From JALGVA01 sp964617715 (lineage in GTDB: Bacteria > Armatimonadota > Zipacnadia > Zipacnadales > UBA5352), in the NCBI GenBank assembly GCA_964617715.1, contig CAZTZN010000004.1, positions 5,670 to 69,669 of the forward strand: 64,000 nucleotides of DNA. Direction: 5' to 3'. The notes under the pieces were generated by a model. The model was not told the DNA's origin, did not search any database, and worked only from the letters and a program-made list of their open reading frames with translations. A program made the position numbers and the translations under genes. Shown piece after piece: positions 42,377 through 51,114 of this stretch. Numbering within the stretch: the first letter of the stretch is position 1; every line of letters starts with the position of its first letter.

Positions 42377-43480
42377 TCAGCCGGCCGCGACCTCGGCCCG
42401 GAGTCGTCCGACCACCGGCTCGCCCCCTTCGGGGCGCCAGACCAGCTCGGGGTCGGGGCACACCACTCGAATCGCCGCCTCCTCCGAGGCGAGGTAGAGC
42501 ACGTCGCCGGCCCGCGCCGCGACCTGCGGGCGCAGCTTGATGCGGTCGGAGAAGCCGATCATGCGCCCCGTCGAACCCACCACGATCGCGAAGGGGCCGT
42601 TGAGCAACGCGCCGCCGTAGACCGTGCGGATGGCCTGCGCCTGCGCCTGTCGCTCCGGCGGCATGCGCTCGATCTCCTCCCAGAACGGCGGCGCCATGGC
42701 CGTGAAGGCCGCCTCGGGCGGCAGCCCATGCTTGCGCATAAGCAGGTCGAACAGGTAAGCGATGACCTCGGTATCGGTCTGCAGCGTGCAGTCGTAGCCG
42801 AAGTTCTTGAGATAGCGCTTGTTGATCCCGTAGGACGAGATCTCGCCGTTGTGTACGATGGCCCAGTCGAGCAGTGCGAACGGGTGCGCTCCGCCCCACC
42901 AGCCGGTGGTGTTGGTGGGGAAGCGGCCGTGGGCGATCCAGGTGTAGGCATCGTATTCGTCGAGGCGGAAGAACTCGCCGATGTCCTCGGGATAGCCCAC
43001 GCCCTTGAATACGCCCATGTTGCGGCCACTGGAGAACACGAAGGCGTCCTCGACCGCCGCGTTGATGTGCATGTGCAGCGCGACGATGAGGTCGTCCTCG
43101 TCGAGGTGCCGCGCGGCGGCCAGGTCGTCGGGGTGGATGTTCACGAAGTAGCGGTGCAGGATCGGCTCGCCGCCGACGGCCGCCACCGGGCGCGTGGGGA
43201 TGGGCTCAGCGTGATGGACCAGGCAGCGCTGCTCCAGCAGCGCCTCGGTCGCCGCCCGGGCCGCCGGCGTCTCGAACATCAGGTGCAGAGCGTAGCTGTC
43301 GGCGCGTTCGGGGTAGATGCCGTAGGCCGCGAAGCCTCCGCCCAGGCCGTTGGAGCGCTCGTGCATGTTGGCGACGGCGCGGATGATGGTGTCGCCTGAG
43401 AAGCGTCGGCCGCTCTCATCCATGATGCCTACGATGGCGCACGCGCCGATGTCTTTGAAGGGCAGACTCCTGGATCCCAT
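42377..43480 (-). CDS. Split glutamate synthase, class II glutamine amidotransferase subunit
   Basis: A 367-residue N-terminal-nucleophile amidotransferase releasing ammonia from glutamine. The nucleophile is probably Cys14 in GACAIVGIMDESG, so removal of 13 residues or an unconventional start is needed; class II enzymes require Cys at the N-terminus. Support includes the oxyanion and tunnel motifs: HGRFPTNTTGWWGGAHPF, HNGEISSYGINKRYL, TDTEVIAYLFDLL, LNGPFAIVVG. It is translated from ATG 43480; a weak ribosome-binding site is present. It is first in the operon whose candidate promoter and two leader hairpins lie at 43532-43635. Relatives occur as the GltB1 subunit in archaea. Confidence 0.88.
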   Translation of the reverse strand: MGSRSLPFKDIGACAIVGIMDESGRRFSGDTIIRAVANMHERSNGLGGGFAAYGIYPERADSYALHLMFETPAARAATEALLEQRCLVHHAEPIPTRPVAAVGGEPILHRYFVNIHPDDLAAARHLDEDDLIVALHMHINAAVEDAFVFSSGRNMGVFKGVGYPEDIGEFFRLDEYDAYTWIAHGRFPTNTTGWWGGAHPFALLDWAIVHNGEISSYGINKRYLKNFGYDCTLQTDTEVIAYLFDLLMRKHGLPPEAAFTAMAPPFWEEIERMPPERQAQAQAIRTVYGGALLNGPFAIVVGSTGRMIGFSDRIKLRPQVAARAGDVLYLASEEAAIRVVCPDPELVWRPEGGEPVVGRLRAEVAAG

Positions 43481-43531
43481 GACCGTGACTCACTTCGCAC
43501 GCCTCGGGTGGTGTCGCGAACCAGCCGCAAG

Positions 43532-43561
43532 GCTCTCCGCGGTGCACATTCTCGGCGGAGA
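43532..43561 (-). promoter_or_regulatory. First leader hairpin of the glutamate synthase operon
   Basis: CTCTCCGC (43532-43539) pairs with GCGGAGAG (43554-43561), a perfect 8-bp stem with a 14-base loop, 51 bases before the first ATG and inside the presumed leader. Confidence 0.45.
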
Positions 43562-43567
43562 GGCAAG

Positions 43568-43590
43568 ACGGCAGTCGGCAACCGACTGCC
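43568..43590 (-). promoter_or_regulatory. Second leader hairpin or operator of the glutamate synthase operon
   Basis: CGGCAGTCGG-CAA-CCGACTGCCG is a perfect 10-bp inverted repeat located just downstream of the predicted promoter. It could be a repressor site, a transcript hairpin, or the glnA terminator, since glnA ends 126 bases upstream. Confidence 0.5.
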
Positions 43591-43604
43591 GACCCTCATG
43601 GGCG

Positions 43605-43635
43605 CAGCCTACACTACCGGCGCGGCAGTTGTCAA
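43605..43635 (-). promoter_or_regulatory. Candidate sigma-70 promoter of the glutamate synthase operon
   Basis: Minus strand: TTGACA (complement of 43630-43635), 18-base spacer, TAGGCT (complement of 43605-43610). The -35 is perfect, the -10 weak. Confidence 0.45.
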
Positions 43636-43715
43636 GATCGCCCGGCACTCGGGGGTACGCGCAGCCGGGCGCAGCGGCGCTGCGCCCGGGGCTCGGCGGC
43701 TCGCAAGTTCTTCGC

Positions 43716-45149
43716 CTACAGATCGTAGTAGAGCACGTACTCGTGTGGATGAGGCCGCAGGTTGACCTGTGCGACCTCGTCGCGCTTGAGCGCTATCCAC
43801 TCCTCGATGAGGTCGGCCGAGAACACGCCCCCCTCGAGCAGGAAGTCATGGTCGGCCTCGAGTGCGTCGAGCGCATCCGCCAGCGAAGTGGGGAGCTGGG
43901 TGATACGCGCCCGCTGCTCGGGGGCCATCTGTGTGATGTCCTCGTCGAAGGGCCCGAAGCCGTGTTCGGCGGGGTTAATGGCGCGTTTGACGCCGTCGAG
44001 GCCTGCCATGGTCATTGCCGCGAGGCTCAGGTAGGGGTTGCAGGTAGCGTCGGGCGGGCGGAACTCGATGCGATTCTCACGCTCGTTGACCGCGTAGGCG
44101 GGGACACGGATGGCGGCGGTGCGGTTGGACAGGCCGAAGAACGCGCTGATGGGCGCTTCGTATCCCGGCACCAGCCGGCGGTAGGAGTTGGTGCTCGGAC
44201 TGGTGAGCGCCAGCAGCGCCGCGGCGTGCGTGAGCAATCCGCCGATCCAGTGCAGCGCCATCTCGCTCAGGTTCGCGTAGGCGCCGTCGGGGTCCCAGAA
44301 CAGCGACCTGCCGTCATCGGTCACGTACTGATGCACGTGCATGCCGTTGCCGGCCTCGCCGAACATGGGCTTGGGCATGAAGGTCGCCGACATGCCCGCA
44401 CGGTCGGCGATGTTGCTGATAAGATACTTCATCTCCATGACCGCATCGGCCATCTTCAGCAGCGGCCCGAAGCCCACCTCGACCTCCACCTGCCCCGGCG
44501 CCCCGACCTCGTGGTGATGGTAGTGCACCGGCACGCCCGCGGCCTCGATGGCCAGGAGCATCTCGGTGCGCAGGTCGTTCAACCGGTCACGCGGGGGCGC
44601 CGCGTGGTAGCCCCCGTGCGTGTCAATGGTGTGGCCCAGGCGCGGCTCGCCCTCTGCGGGCGTGTGCCATGAAGCCTCTGTCGAGTCCACCTCGAAACCC
44701 GCGGCGCTGATCTCCGACCGATATGCCGCGCTTGAGAATACGTAGAACTCCATCTCGGGCGAGAACACCGGGTAGCCGGAGGTAACGACCTCCGAGAAGT
44801 ACTTCTCGGCTCGCCGCGCGACCCCCCGTGGATCGCGCACGTAGGCCTGCCCGTCGGTCGGCTCGACGATATCGCAGATGAAGCTGAGGGTCGTCGCCCG
44901 ACAGAAGGGATCGAGCATCCCGGTGCTCAGGTCGGGAACGACCCGCATGTCCCCGGCCTCGACGCTCTTGTAGCCGACATAGCTGGAAGTGTCCACCCCG
45001 CTGCCACGTAGCAACGCTTCCTCGGTGAGGTGGCTGGCCGGAAGCGTCACGTGACGGCGTCGCCCCAGCAGATCAACGGTCTTCAGGTCCACCATCTGGA
45101 CCGCTTCAGAGACCACGAATTCGAGTGCTTCACTGGCGTCTGCGAACAT
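43716..45149 (-). CDS. glnA: Glutamine synthetase, type I (alpha-like)
   Basis: A 477-residue glutamine synthetase. ATG 45149 follows AGGGAGAGG; the further upstream start is not needed. Active-site motifs are present: VFSPEMEFYVF (Mn and glutamate site), HYHHHEVGAPGQVEVEVGFG, MPKPMFGEAGNGMHVHQYV, NSYRRLVPGYEAP (Arg and ATP), ENRIEFRPPDATCNPYLS. The C-terminus HPHEYVLYYDL is the GSI-alpha type and there is no adenylylation-site NLYDLP motif, so control is likely transcriptional and by feedback. It converts glutamate and ammonia to glutamine for the downstream glutamate synthase. It lies immediately upstream of that operon, separated by 235 bases with a promoter and hairpins. Confidence 0.95.
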   Translation of the reverse strand: MFADASEALEFVVSEAVQMVDLKTVDLLGRRRHVTLPASHLTEEALLRGSGVDTSSYVGYKSVEAGDMRVVPDLSTGMLDPFCRATTLSFICDIVEPTDGQAYVRDPRGVARRAEKYFSEVVTSGYPVFSPEMEFYVFSSAAYRSEISAAGFEVDSTEASWHTPAEGEPRLGHTIDTHGGYHAAPPRDRLNDLRTEMLLAIEAAGVPVHYHHHEVGAPGQVEVEVGFGPLLKMADAVMEMKYLISNIADRAGMSATFMPKPMFGEAGNGMHVHQYVTDDGRSLFWDPDGAYANLSEMALHWIGGLLTHAAALLALTSPSTNSYRRLVPGYEAPISAFFGLSNRTAAIRVPAYAVNERENRIEFRPPDATCNPYLSLAAMTMAGLDGVKRAINPAEHGFGPFDEDITQMAPEQRARITQLPTSLADALDALEADHDFLLEGGVFSADLIEEWIALKRDEVAQVNLRPHPHEYVLYYDL

Positions 45150-45192
45150 GATCGCGCCCTCTCCCTGATGCGCCGGTTGATTTGTGCACGAC

Positions 45193-45222
45193 ATGATAGC
45201 GCGATTCGGCGTCCGGATTCAA
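45193..45222 (-). promoter_or_regulatory. Sigma-70-like promoter of glnA
   Basis: Minus strand: TTGAAT (complement of 45217-45222), 18-base spacer, TATCAT (complement of 45193-45198). Predicted start is about 37 bases before the glnA ATG. No NrpR-type GGAA-N6-TTCC is visible here. Confidence 0.55.
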
Positions 45223-45394
45223 CTGTCGGCATAATGTTCACCGCACTCCTGCGGGCACCCGGGCCGTATCCGCAGGTTTGCTCAGACGGCCTGCGCGATT
45301 GCCGATGATGTACTGGAGATGCCTGGCAAGCACAGGATGCGCGCCCCCCGGAAACCGCGGGGGAGTGGGGAGTGAGTGAACCCAACGAGCGCCG

Positions 45395-45634
45395 GTGGCG
45401 GAGGACAGCACGGCGTCACGTATTGCAGTCGCGCGACTGCCCGAACGCAGCGGCCGCCTGGTCACGGTCGCCGAGGACGGCTTGCGGCCGATGGCGCTGG
45501 CCACGCCGGAGGTGGACGTGGCGCTGATCGACCGGCTGATGCCCGGCACCGACGACTACGTCGCCGGGCCCGTCGTGGACCACCGCGGGCTGGTCGAGCG
45601 CGTCGCCTCCCTGCTCGTGCGAAGGGTCGCGTGA
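45395..45634 (+). CDS. Possible small protein or gene remnant
   Basis: A 79-codon frame from GTG 45395 between glnA's promoter and the large LamG gene, the only protein-like stretch in this 570-base gap. The segment RLVTVAEDGLRPMALATPEV with later DDYVAGPVVDHRGLVERV has amino-acid-like composition and ends 88 bases before the next gene. There is no ribosome-binding site and no family I recognise. It may be the C-terminal remnant of an enzyme, or noise of high-GC DNA. Confidence 0.25.
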   Translation: MAEDSTASRIAVARLPERSGRLVTVAEDGLRPMALATPEVDVALIDRLMPGTDDYVAGPVVDHRGLVERVASLLVRRVA

Positions 45635-45722
45635 GGGCGCAGGCCAACTCGGCGGTAGCGGCGAATACATCGGCCACGAGGTGCGCCCCATCTCCGGCAT
45701 CCGCCGCCGAGGAGGCAGCACG

Positions 45723-48700
45723 ATGAACGTCAGCGTCCCTCTGATCCTGTGCGCACTGCTGCTGTGCGCCCCGCTCGTCGGCGCTCAGACGCGCGAGTGG
45801 TGGAATCCCGGCTGGAGTTACCGGACCACCGTTGCGCGGCCGACGCCCTTCCGCGATGACGCGCCGCGCGCGGTCGCGGCGGCCATCGACTTCCCGCTGC
45901 TGCTGCAGCGCGCCGGTGTCGCCGGGGAGTTCGACCCGGCCTCAGTGCGCGTGGTCGATCCGGCCACGGGGACCCAGGTGCCCTGCGCGCTGCGCACTGA
46001 GTGGGACCCGTGCAGCCATCGCGAGGTGGACTACCTGGCGTGGTGGGCGCGTCCGCGCGCGGGCGAGATCGGCAAGTTTGATGTATACTTCGACACCGCC
46101 GACCGCGCCGTCGCGCCCGCCGAGTACCGCGCCGACGAGCTGCCGCCTGAGGAGCTGCTCGCCAACCCCGGCTTCGAGGACGAGGAGGGCGGCCTGCCCG
46201 CGGGTTGGTCGATCTCCGTCCCTGAGCTGGCCTCGTTGGGCCGTTGCGCGCACACCGTAGGTGAGCGCTCTCTGCGCCTGCACGTGGATGCGCGGACCGA
46301 CGAGGGACTTCCCCGCGAGGTCGCCATCTCGCAGCGGGTCGATGTACGCGAGTTCGCCGGTCAGGAGGTGCGCTTTGCCTGCTCGCTGTGGCCTGAGCGC
46401 GGCAAGTTCGGGACGCCCATGACCGTCGAGCTGGTGCAGCTTCGCGCCGACGGCTCGCGTATCCCTGAGTTCGCGATCCAACCGCGCTGGCTGACCGTCG
46501 AGATGGCCGAGGGGCAGCTCGTCGAGTTCGCCGAGCACGGACGCATCAACCCCGAGGCCGCCACCATCGAGGTCATCATACGCCTGCGCCTCTACGCCCG
46601 GGCGGCGTTCGATGGCACCGCGCCCACCGATGACGAGCGCGAGTACACCGTCTGGCTCGACCGTGTGAGCCTGCGCCCGGGCGAGCGCTGGCCGTGGCCG
46701 GAGGCGGCGCACGAGTGCTTCGCTGAGGGTGCTCTGACCGACGCTCCCGTCAACCGGGCCATCGACTTCACCGGCGATCGTATGCTGATGTTCACCGGCG
46801 CTTCCGAGGGCACTCTGACCGGCGGGCGCTACAACCCGAACCTGCGCTCCGTCCACTGGGGCCCCACCGCCGGAACGCTGGAGATGTGGGTAAGGCCCCA
46901 CTGGTCCTCGGGCGATGACGGGGTGCACACGCTCTTCTACGCGAAGGCGTACATGCACCGGCTGCAGTCGCGGCTGCGTGTACTTGGCGGCGACAATGCC
47001 GCGCTGGAGTTCACCATCTCCGATGCCGCCCGGCAGAACCACACGGTCCGCGGGCCGGTGACGCTGGAGGCGGAACGCTGGCACCACGTGGCCGTCACCT
47101 GGGATCTGCCGCGCGCGCACCTGCAGCTCTTCCTCGATGGCGCGCTCATCGCCACCGAGGGACCGGGCGCCGATCCCTGGCCGTGTACCGACGACCCCAA
47201 CGACCCCGACATCGAACTCGGCCAGGGCACCAGCCCGGACGATCGGCGCTCTATCCCCATGCAGGCCACCATCGGGGCGGGGGCGTCCGGCTCGTACACC
47301 GCCGACGCGGTGATCGACGAGGTGCGCATCTCCGACGTGGTGCGCTACACCGGCGCCTTCGAGCCGCCGGTGACCGAATTCGCCGTCGATGACGCCACCC
47401 GCGCGCTCTTCCACTTCGACCACGAGAAGCACGGCACGCACGCCGGCGACGACCGCTTCGTCGAGGGGTTCTTCGTATGCGAGGAGCAGCCGCGGGAGGA
47501 AGCGGTCCCGTTCGCCGTCAACCGGGGCGGCGGGGTGCAGGAGCGTATGCTCGTCGTCGCGCCCCACGCCTCCGAGCAGTTGTGGGAGCGCAACCGGGTG
47601 CACACCAGGCTTCCGGTCGTGCGCCCCGAGCGCGAGCTGCCCGATCCGCGCTTCGTCGAGCTGCGCCGGCGCTCGATCATGCGCACCGTCACCGGAGACG
47701 CCGAGCCGCTGTCGGTTGAAGTCGGCGGCGATTTTGTCCCGCTGATGCTCTCGTCGAGCTTCCGCCGCGCTGATGAGGCGGGCGAGGCGACCACCTTGAT
47801 CCCGCGCTGGCGAGCGGGCGACGCGGTAGTGCCCTTCAGCTTCGAGGACCTGCAGGCCACGCTCGCGCCCGGCGCCGAGACCGACGCTGCGCGCGCGCTG
47901 GAGATCTTCCGCTACGCGCTGGAGACCACCAACTACTACGATGCGCGCTACTGCGAGAGCGTCGGAGCCACGCAGCGCAACCGGGTGTCATACACACTGA
48001 TCCGCGCGCTCAACATCTACCCCTTCGACCAGTGCGGGCCGCTCAATCACATGCTGCGCTACCTGCTCATCGCCGGCGGTATCTCCAGCAACAACGCGCC
48101 CGGCACCCACCATCAGTTCGAGCAGGCTCACTTCGACGGCAGCCTGCGTCTGCTTGACCTCTCACCACGCCAGTACTGGCTCGACCGCGACAATCAGACC
48201 GTCATCAGCCTGCGCCGCATGACCGAGGACCCGTGGCTGAAGATCCGTCAGGGCGGCGACATCAACGCCTGGATGCCCGGCATCCGCAGCTCCGCCACCT
48301 TCGGGAGCGTGGCCAAGCATCATCGCATCGACGTCCCCCTCCGTCCCGGCGAACGCATCAGCTTTGGCTGGCACAACGAGGGCCGCTGGATGGAGCTGGG
48401 CGCCGAACGCAGGCCGGTCCATCCTGCGCGCATCCCACCCTTCTACGGCAACGGCGCGCTCATCTGGGAGCCCACCGACACCGCCGGTGAGGCCGCGACG
48501 CTCGACAACCTCGCGCTCGACGATGGCGTCCTGCGCCCGATCGACGCGCAGGCTCCGGCGACGCTCATCTACCGCGTACGCCTGCCCTATGTCATCTCGG
48601 CGGCACGGTTGCTCGGGCAGCTATCCGGTGCGGCCACGGTCGCGGTCTCCTGGGACGATGGTGCGACCTGGACTGAGGTGGCGCAGGCGGCGGACGCGCT

Positions 48701-49802
48701 GGATGTCGATCTGTCCGCCCCGGTGATGAACCGCTACAACTACCGGTTGCGCATGGAGCTGGCGCCGGGCGCCTCGCTCGCGGGGGTGCGGGTACGCACG
48801 GTCTTCTGCGTCTCGCCGCTGTCGCTGCCGGGCACGCTGGACCTCGGCCAGAATGACCTCAGCTTCGTCGCCGGGCCGGTCACCGAGCCGGTCGTGGCGG
48901 AGCTGGCGTGGCTGGAGCGCTACCGCAGCGACCTCGGGGTCTCGCTCAACGCGCTGGGCTTCTACCTCATGGACGACGAGAACCGTCGCGACCTGTATGT
49001 CACGCGTCCGGGCGAGGCCTTGCCCGTCGAGGTCACGGTTGAGGGCCGAGCCTTCGCCGGCGAAGTTGCACTTGAGGGCCTGCCCGCCGGCTGGGTCGCC
49101 GAGCCCGCGGCGCCGCTGCGTACCGACGGCGCGCCGACCAGCGTCGGCTTCACACTGACCCCATCCGGCCAGGCGGGGGAGATCGTGCCCTTCGAGGTCG
49201 TGGTGCGCGAGGGGGAGCGCGAGCGCCGCGTGCCCGCGCAGGTACTGATCGCCGACGCCGCGCTGGTCGCCGAGGCCGAGGACGTAGACTTCGAGGGCCC
49301 GGTCCGGGTGGTTGAGGCGCCCGAGGACAGCGGCGGGCGGCGTGTCGAGCTGGCCGATGACGCCACGCTGACCTTCGTGGCCGACGCCCGACGAGCCGGA
49401 GAGCACGCCCTGTGGGTGCGCATGCTCATCCCCGAGGGTACCAGCACCCGCATGACCCTCACCGTCAACGGCGAGGCGCGTGACGTGCGCGTAACCTCCA
49501 TGATCGGCTTCAGCGACTGGGAGAGCAGGACTCACGCGAACACCAAGCTGTTTGCGCACTACGGTGAGGCGCGCCGCTTCCCGGCGTGGTACCGCGTGCC
49601 CGACCTCGAGCTTCCTGCCGGTGAGAGCACCATCGCCATCACCGCGCACGCCGGCGCGCGCTTCGATGCCGCGCTGGTGCTGCCGCAGACGTCCGAGGTC
49701 GATCGCGCGGCCATGAACCTGCTGATGACCTGGAACTTCGCGCCGTGGCTGCTGCCGATGCAGGACCGCGGGCAGGAGCCGGCCGGCCGCGCCGCGAAGT
49801 GA
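45723..49802 (+). CDS. Very large secreted protein with DUF2341-like, LamG and transglutaminase-like domains
   Basis: A 1359-residue secreted protein; ATG 45723 follows GGAGG by about 7 bases, signal MNVSVPLILCALLLCAPLVGAQ. Order: a DUF2341-like start (WWNPGWSYRTTV, about 20-130), a jelly-roll CBM-like region (about 140-325), a LamG domain (about 350-560, GTLEMWVRPHW, AERWHHVAVTWDLP), and a region about 720-860 resembling a transglutaminase core. There Cys is in DQCGPLNHMLRYLL, His in GTHHQFEQAHFDG and Asp in LRLLDLSPRQYW, the usual C-H-D order. Beta-rich and CBM-like modules end it. It may be a secreted protein-modifying or polysaccharide-binding enzyme; the cysteine-protease/transglutaminase fold assignment is inference. 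Confidence 0.7.
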   Translation: MNVSVPLILCALLLCAPLVGAQTREWWNPGWSYRTTVARPTPFRDDAPRAVAAAIDFPLLLQRAGVAGEFDPASVRVVDPATGTQVPCALRTEWDPCSHREVDYLAWWARPRAGEIGKFDVYFDTADRAVAPAEYRADELPPEELLANPGFEDEEGGLPAGWSISVPELASLGRCAHTVGERSLRLHVDARTDEGLPREVAISQRVDVREFAGQEVRFACSLWPERGKFGTPMTVELVQLRADGSRIPEFAIQPRWLTVEMAEGQLVEFAEHGRINPEAATIEVIIRLRLYARAAFDGTAPTDDEREYTVWLDRVSLRPGERWPWPEAAHECFAEGALTDAPVNRAIDFTGDRMLMFTGASEGTLTGGRYNPNLRSVHWGPTAGTLEMWVRPHWSSGDDGVHTLFYAKAYMHRLQSRLRVLGGDNAALEFTISDAARQNHTVRGPVTLEAERWHHVAVTWDLPRAHLQLFLDGALIATEGPGADPWPCTDDPNDPDIELGQGTSPDDRRSIPMQATIGAGASGSYTADAVIDEVRISDVVRYTGAFEPPVTEFAVDDATRALFHFDHEKHGTHAGDDRFVEGFFVCEEQPREEAVPFAVNRGGGVQERMLVVAPHASEQLWERNRVHTRLPVVRPERELPDPRFVELRRRSIMRTVTGDAEPLSVEVGGDFVPLMLSSSFRRADEAGEATTLIPRWRAGDAVVPFSFEDLQATLAPGAETDAARALEIFRYALETTNYYDARYCESVGATQRNRVSYTLIRALNIYPFDQCGPLNHMLRYLLIAGGISSNNAPGTHHQFEQAHFDGSLRLLDLSPRQYWLDRDNQTVISLRRMTEDPWLKIRQGGDINAWMPGIRSSATFGSVAKHHRIDVPLRPGERISFGWHNEGRWMELGAERRPVHPARIPPFYGNGALIWEPTDTAGEAATLDNLALDDGVLRPIDAQAPATLIYRVRLPYVISAARLLGQLSGAATVAVSWDDGATWTEVAQAADALDVDLSAPVMNRYNYRLRMELAPGASLAGVRVRTVFCVSPLSLPGTLDLGQNDLSFVAGPVTEPVVAELAWLERYRSDLGVSLNALGFYLMDDENRRDLYVTRPGEALPVEVTVEGRAFAGEVALEGLPAGWVAEPAAPLRTDGAPTSVGFTLTPSGQAGEIVPFEVVVREGERERRVPAQVLIADAALVAEAEDVDFEGPVRVVEAPEDSGGRRVELADDATLTFVADARRAGEHALWVRMLIPEGTSTRMTLTVNGEARDVRVTSMIGFSDWESRTHANTKLFAHYGEARRFPAWYRVPDLELPAGESTIAITAHAGARFDAALVLPQTSEVDRAAMNLLMTWNFAPWLLPMQDRGQEPAGRAAK

Positions 49803-49968
49803 TTGTCGGCCCGCGAACCGGCTCGTGAGCGTGTGGCACCGACCCTGCAGGCGGGGCGCGTGCTGCGCGACTGGTCCGGCGGGAAGTCATTGGCGCATCA
49901 AACCCGGGTGCGGGCTCCCTCACCGGCACATGTTGTCAGCACCAACCGGAGACGTGGAGCAGAAGGAC

Positions 49969-50913
49969 ATGGAGCGACGGGAGTTCATCGCCCGGCTGGT
50001 GGCGATGGGGTTGACGGCCGCCGCCGGGATAGCCTTCGCCGAGGACGCTCCCGAGCCCGCGCCCACGCTGCCGCGCCGCCCGTTCAAGCCCGGCGGGCCC
50101 GGGCTGTCCATCATCGGCTTCGGCGGCCTGTTGCTGCGCGGCATGGAGCAACAGCAGGCCGACGACATCGTGGCGTGGGCCGTCGATCGCGGCGTCAACT
50201 ACTTCGACGTGGCGCCCACCTACGGCGACTCACAGGACCTGCTCGGGCCCGCGCTCGAGCCGTTCCGGGACAACTGCTTCCTCGCCTGCAAGACCACGCA
50301 GCGCGAGGCCGCAAGTGCGCGCGAGGAGCTGGAAGGCTCGTTGCGGGCGCTGCGCACCGACCACGTGGACCTCTATCAGCTCCACGCGCTCACGAAGATC
50401 GAGGACGTCGAGACCGTCTTCGGCCCCGGCGGCGCGATGGAGGCCTTCATCGCTGCGCGCGCTGAGGGCAAGGTACGCCACATCGGCTTCTCGGCGCACT
50501 CCGAGGAGGCGGCGCTGGCGGCCATGGACCGCTTCGACTTCGACAGCGTTCTGTTCCCAATCAACTGTGTCTGCATCGAGAACGCGAACTTCGGCCCGGC
50601 GGTGATCGCCAAGGCGCAGGAGATCGGCACCACGATCCTGGCCATCAAGGGCCTGGCGTGGCGACCCGTGACCGACGCGCGCGACAGGCCCTATCCGAAT
50701 TGCTGGTACCGGCCCGTCGAGGCCCCGGACCTCGCGCGTCTGGCGCTGAGCTACACGCTCGACCTGCCCGTCGCGGCGGCGGTCTCGCCGGCGGCGGCGG
50801 AGTTGCTCATACTTGCGGTCGAGGTGGGCCGACGTTACCGTCCGCTTACCGACGACGAGCGCTCCGGCCTGCTGGCCCGCGTCGAGGGCGTCCCGCCGAT
50901 CTTCCCGCAGTAG
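49969..50913 (+). CDS. Tat-exported aldo/keto reductase
   Basis: A 314-residue protein. Start ATG 49969 gives a twin-arginine signal (ERREFIARLVAMGLTAAAG), so the enzyme is exported folded with its nicotinamide cofactor; an ATG at 49930 is possible. Aldo/keto reductase motifs: IIGFGGLLLRG, DRGVNYFDVAPTYGDSQ (Asp and catalytic Tyr), CKTTQREAASA (Lys), HVDLYQLHAL (His) and GKVRHIGFSAHSEEAA. The C-terminal LTDDERSGLLARVEG helix is typical. Exported aldo/keto reductases are frequent in Planctomycetota and Armatimonadota and are thought to process sugars or aldehydes in the periplasm. It is followed by a DUF362 gene. Confidence 0.82.
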   Translation: MERREFIARLVAMGLTAAAGIAFAEDAPEPAPTLPRRPFKPGGPGLSIIGFGGLLLRGMEQQQADDIVAWAVDRGVNYFDVAPTYGDSQDLLGPALEPFRDNCFLACKTTQREAASAREELEGSLRALRTDHVDLYQLHALTKIEDVETVFGPGGAMEAFIAARAEGKVRHIGFSAHSEEAALAAMDRFDFDSVLFPINCVCIENANFGPAVIAKAQEIGTTILAIKGLAWRPVTDARDRPYPNCWYRPVEAPDLARLALSYTLDLPVAAAVSPAAAELLILAVEVGRRYRPLTDDERSGLLARVEGVPPIFPQ

Positions 50914-51114
50914 CGGGCGCCCTGCGGAGGCTCCTGGCTTCCGGCAGGCGTGACGCGGGCCTTCTCCGGAACGGAGGGGCAGCCCGAGCGACGGACGCGC
51001 CGCGTCCGTCCGAGGGCGGGGGAGGTCCGGCTCCCGCAATGTCTGACTCAGGATCAGTCGATGCCACATCCCAACCACGGACGGCTCCGGTCGTCCTTCC
51101 ACGGAGGTCTCACC

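Noticed and set aside
45150..45722. Search for GGAA-N6-TTCC (archaeal NrpR operator) upstream of glnA.
   Set aside because: Not found in the visible upstream sequence, so the NrpR-glnA link rests only on proximity and family knowledge.
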